A stretch of 64,000 nt of DNA from Oscillospiraceae bacterium (GTDB lineage Bacteria > Bacillota > Clostridia > Oscillospirales > Oscillospiraceae), in contig CADBCV010000016.1 of assembly GCA_902793285.1 (NCBI GenBank), positions 60,179 to 124,178 of the forward strand, given 5' to 3'. The translations under genes were made by a program, and so were the position numbers. Below are positions 63,052-64,000 of this stretch, in pieces. Positions within the stretch are counted from its first letter, which is position 1. Each line of letters starts with the position of its first letter. The notes under the pieces are model-generated. The model worked only from the letters and a program-made list of their open reading frames with translations, had not been told where the DNA came from and made no database searches.

Positions 63052-63711
63052 TCAGCTACCGATTCTGCAGGCTTCCATGATCAGTTTGGCAATTTTGTCA
63101 CGATGCACGATGTAGGAGCCGTGGCCCTCGCCCGGCAGGATGCGAAGCTCCGCGCCGGGGATGGTGTCTGCAATGTGCCGGGATTCCTTCTCCCGGATCA
63201 CATCCCGGCTCCCCGCGAGCACCAGCGTGTTTGCCCGGATCCTGTGCAGCACATCGTCGGAGATCCACGGCTCGCGCAGCATGAGGGCGAGCTTCGGATC
63301 CTTCGTCCGCCGGTACATCGCGCGCACCAGAAGCCGCAGGGAGGGCTTCACGCCGTTTGGGCTGAGATTGGCCCCGCTCACGATGAGCGTCGTGATCCTG
63401 TCCGTCTCCGCCGCCGCGAGCAGCCCCACGATCCCGCCGTCGCTGAAGCCGTAGAAGATCGCATCCCGGAGCTCGAGCGCCTCCAGAAACGCCAGCATGT
63501 CCTTTGCCATGGCGTCGTAGTGCAGGGGCCCCTCGCTGCTCTGCCCATGGCAGCGGGAGTCGATCGTGTAGCAGCAGTAGTGCTTCTCGAGCAGCAGGAG
63601 CGCCTGGTCAAAGATCGTGTGATCCTCGCCATTGCCGTGTACCAGCAGCAGAGGCCGTCCCTCGCCGCGCTTTTCGTAGAATAGCCGAACACCGTTGAGC
63701 TCTATGAACAT
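63052..63711 (-). CDS. Alpha/beta hydrolase
   Basis: 219-residue serine hydrolase of the alpha/beta fold. Seen: oxyanion region LLLVHGNGED, nucleophile S90 in YGFSDGG, Asp in VLAGSRDVI and the catalytic His in LPGEGHGSY. The cap is short. Start at ATG 63711, with AGGAG upstream; the longer frame has no support. Related proteins include esterases and lactonases, and the substrate cannot be told. Separate from the NSS gene by 105 bp on the same strand. Confidence 0.9.
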   Translation of the reverse strand: MFIELNGVRLFYEKRGEGRPLLLVHGNGEDHTIFDQALLLLEKHYCCYTIDSRCHGQSSEGPLHYDAMAKDMLAFLEALELRDAIFYGFSDGGIVGLLAAAETDRITTLIVSGANLSPNGVKPSLRLLVRAMYRRTKDPKLALMLREPWISDDVLHRIRANTLVLAGSRDVIREKESRHIADTIPGAELRILPGEGHGSYIVHRDKIAKLIMEACRIGS

Positions 63712-64000
63712 AGAAAGGGCTCCTTTCTGTTTTCCTGCACCTGTAAAAATGATCGGAGCAGGGAAGTCCAGTATACCACATTTGGGGGAAATATCCACAC
63801 GATTTGTAAAATCCCGGCCAAAACCGAACAGAAAAGCCGCCTGTCAACACAGGTCTGCGCAGCCGGTAAGAGAGGAAAGAAAACGAGCGCGGAGAAAAAA
63901 TAAACTTAGTGTAAAATAGATGTAGGAAAAAAATAGAGACAGAGGGCACCTCGAAGTGGTTTAATGAATTTGCACAACACATTAGCCACGAAGAGAGAGG
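63712..64000. other. 289-bp gene-free stretch at the window end
   Basis: No supported gene. AT-rich in the last 100 bp. A TAAAAT at 63912-63917 could be a -10 for a gene beyond the window, but no matching -35 was found. Confidence 0.5.

Overview
The window looks like chromosome from a high-GC, anaerobic, endospore-forming member of the Clostridia, most likely Oscillospirales; this is inferred from gene content, since there is no 16S rRNA here. Sporulation is supported by an alpha/beta small acid-soluble spore protein (41116-41316) and a YunB homologue (32052-32726). Anaerobic life is supported by an energy-converting hydrogenase or complex I-like module (1-3788), formate-tetrahydrofolate ligase and a flavodiiron-rubredoxin fusion. 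No tRNA, transposase, prophage or CRISPR array was recognised. The one RNA gene is RNase P RNA (rnpB, 28750-29093, minus strand).

Layout. 1-3788: the 3' part of a membrane oxidoreductase operon (antiporter-like, NuoH-like and NuoB-like subunits, four-cluster polyferredoxin). 4086-8405: minus-strand genes (small hypothetical, DegV, O-antigen-ligase-like, anchored hypothetical). 8534-11078: TatD nuclease and Na/Pi cotransporter. 11321-17798: minus-strand run recJ, rel, dtd, MBL hydrolase, pfkA. 18006-20457: ArsP_2-type metal exporter facing an NSS transporter. 20733-24625: polar amino-acid ABC importer with an M20 amidohydrolase. 24818-25255: Hsp20 behind a CIRCE operator. 25316-28635: minus-strand polysaccharide-type ABC exporter (Wzm/Wzt-like), soluble signal-peptidase-like protein and HPr-kinase-like protein, with frameshifts in two of the four genes. 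28750-35199: rnpB, murD, Met-gamma-lyase-like enzyme, yunB, ligA, NUDIX. 35409-40881: minus-strand purine and one-carbon operon (guaB, purO, AICAR transformylase, fhs) behind a small Cys-rich redox protein. 41116-45621: SASP, MATE, a helical protein, VanW-like protein, dUTPase. 45808-51093: Ig-like surface protein, then glgA and an unusual GH13 enzyme. 51230-55730: nrdR, DUF4363/DUF421 pair, NagB-like protein, glmM and a GlmU-like acyltransferase. 55838-59045: anchored hypothetical, D-Ala-D-Ala carboxypeptidase and a VanZ-VOC fusion. 59193-61202: flavodiiron fusion. 61606-63711: second NSS transporter and an alpha/beta hydrolase.

Functional links. Fhs makes 10-formyl-THF, the transformylase uses it, PurO closes the ring to IMP and GuaB oxidises IMP, so four consecutive enzymes sit in one transcription unit. 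GlmM followed by a left-handed beta-helix acyltransferase points to UDP-GlcNAc supply, with MurD, the carboxypeptidase and VanW/VanZ-type proteins giving a cell-envelope theme. GlgA and the GH13 protein form an alpha-glucan pair.

Non-coding layer. Many intergenic gaps hold palindromes that begin CGTAGGGG or contain a CCGATGCCCTCATCGG-type core. They occur near 11121, 18935, 35230, 45627, 59042, 61246 and 61325-61515, mostly at 3' ends of genes. Two related 83-bp copies flank the flavodiiron gene and one 158-bp element has MITE-like ends. Several close matches to sigma-A promoters with 16-17 bp spacers are listed. Best candidates for follow-up: the frameshifted exporter cluster, the GH13 enzyme whose N-terminus resembles alpha-glucan phosphorylase, the VanZ-VOC fusion, the NagB-like protein lacking a catalytic Asp, and the palindrome family.
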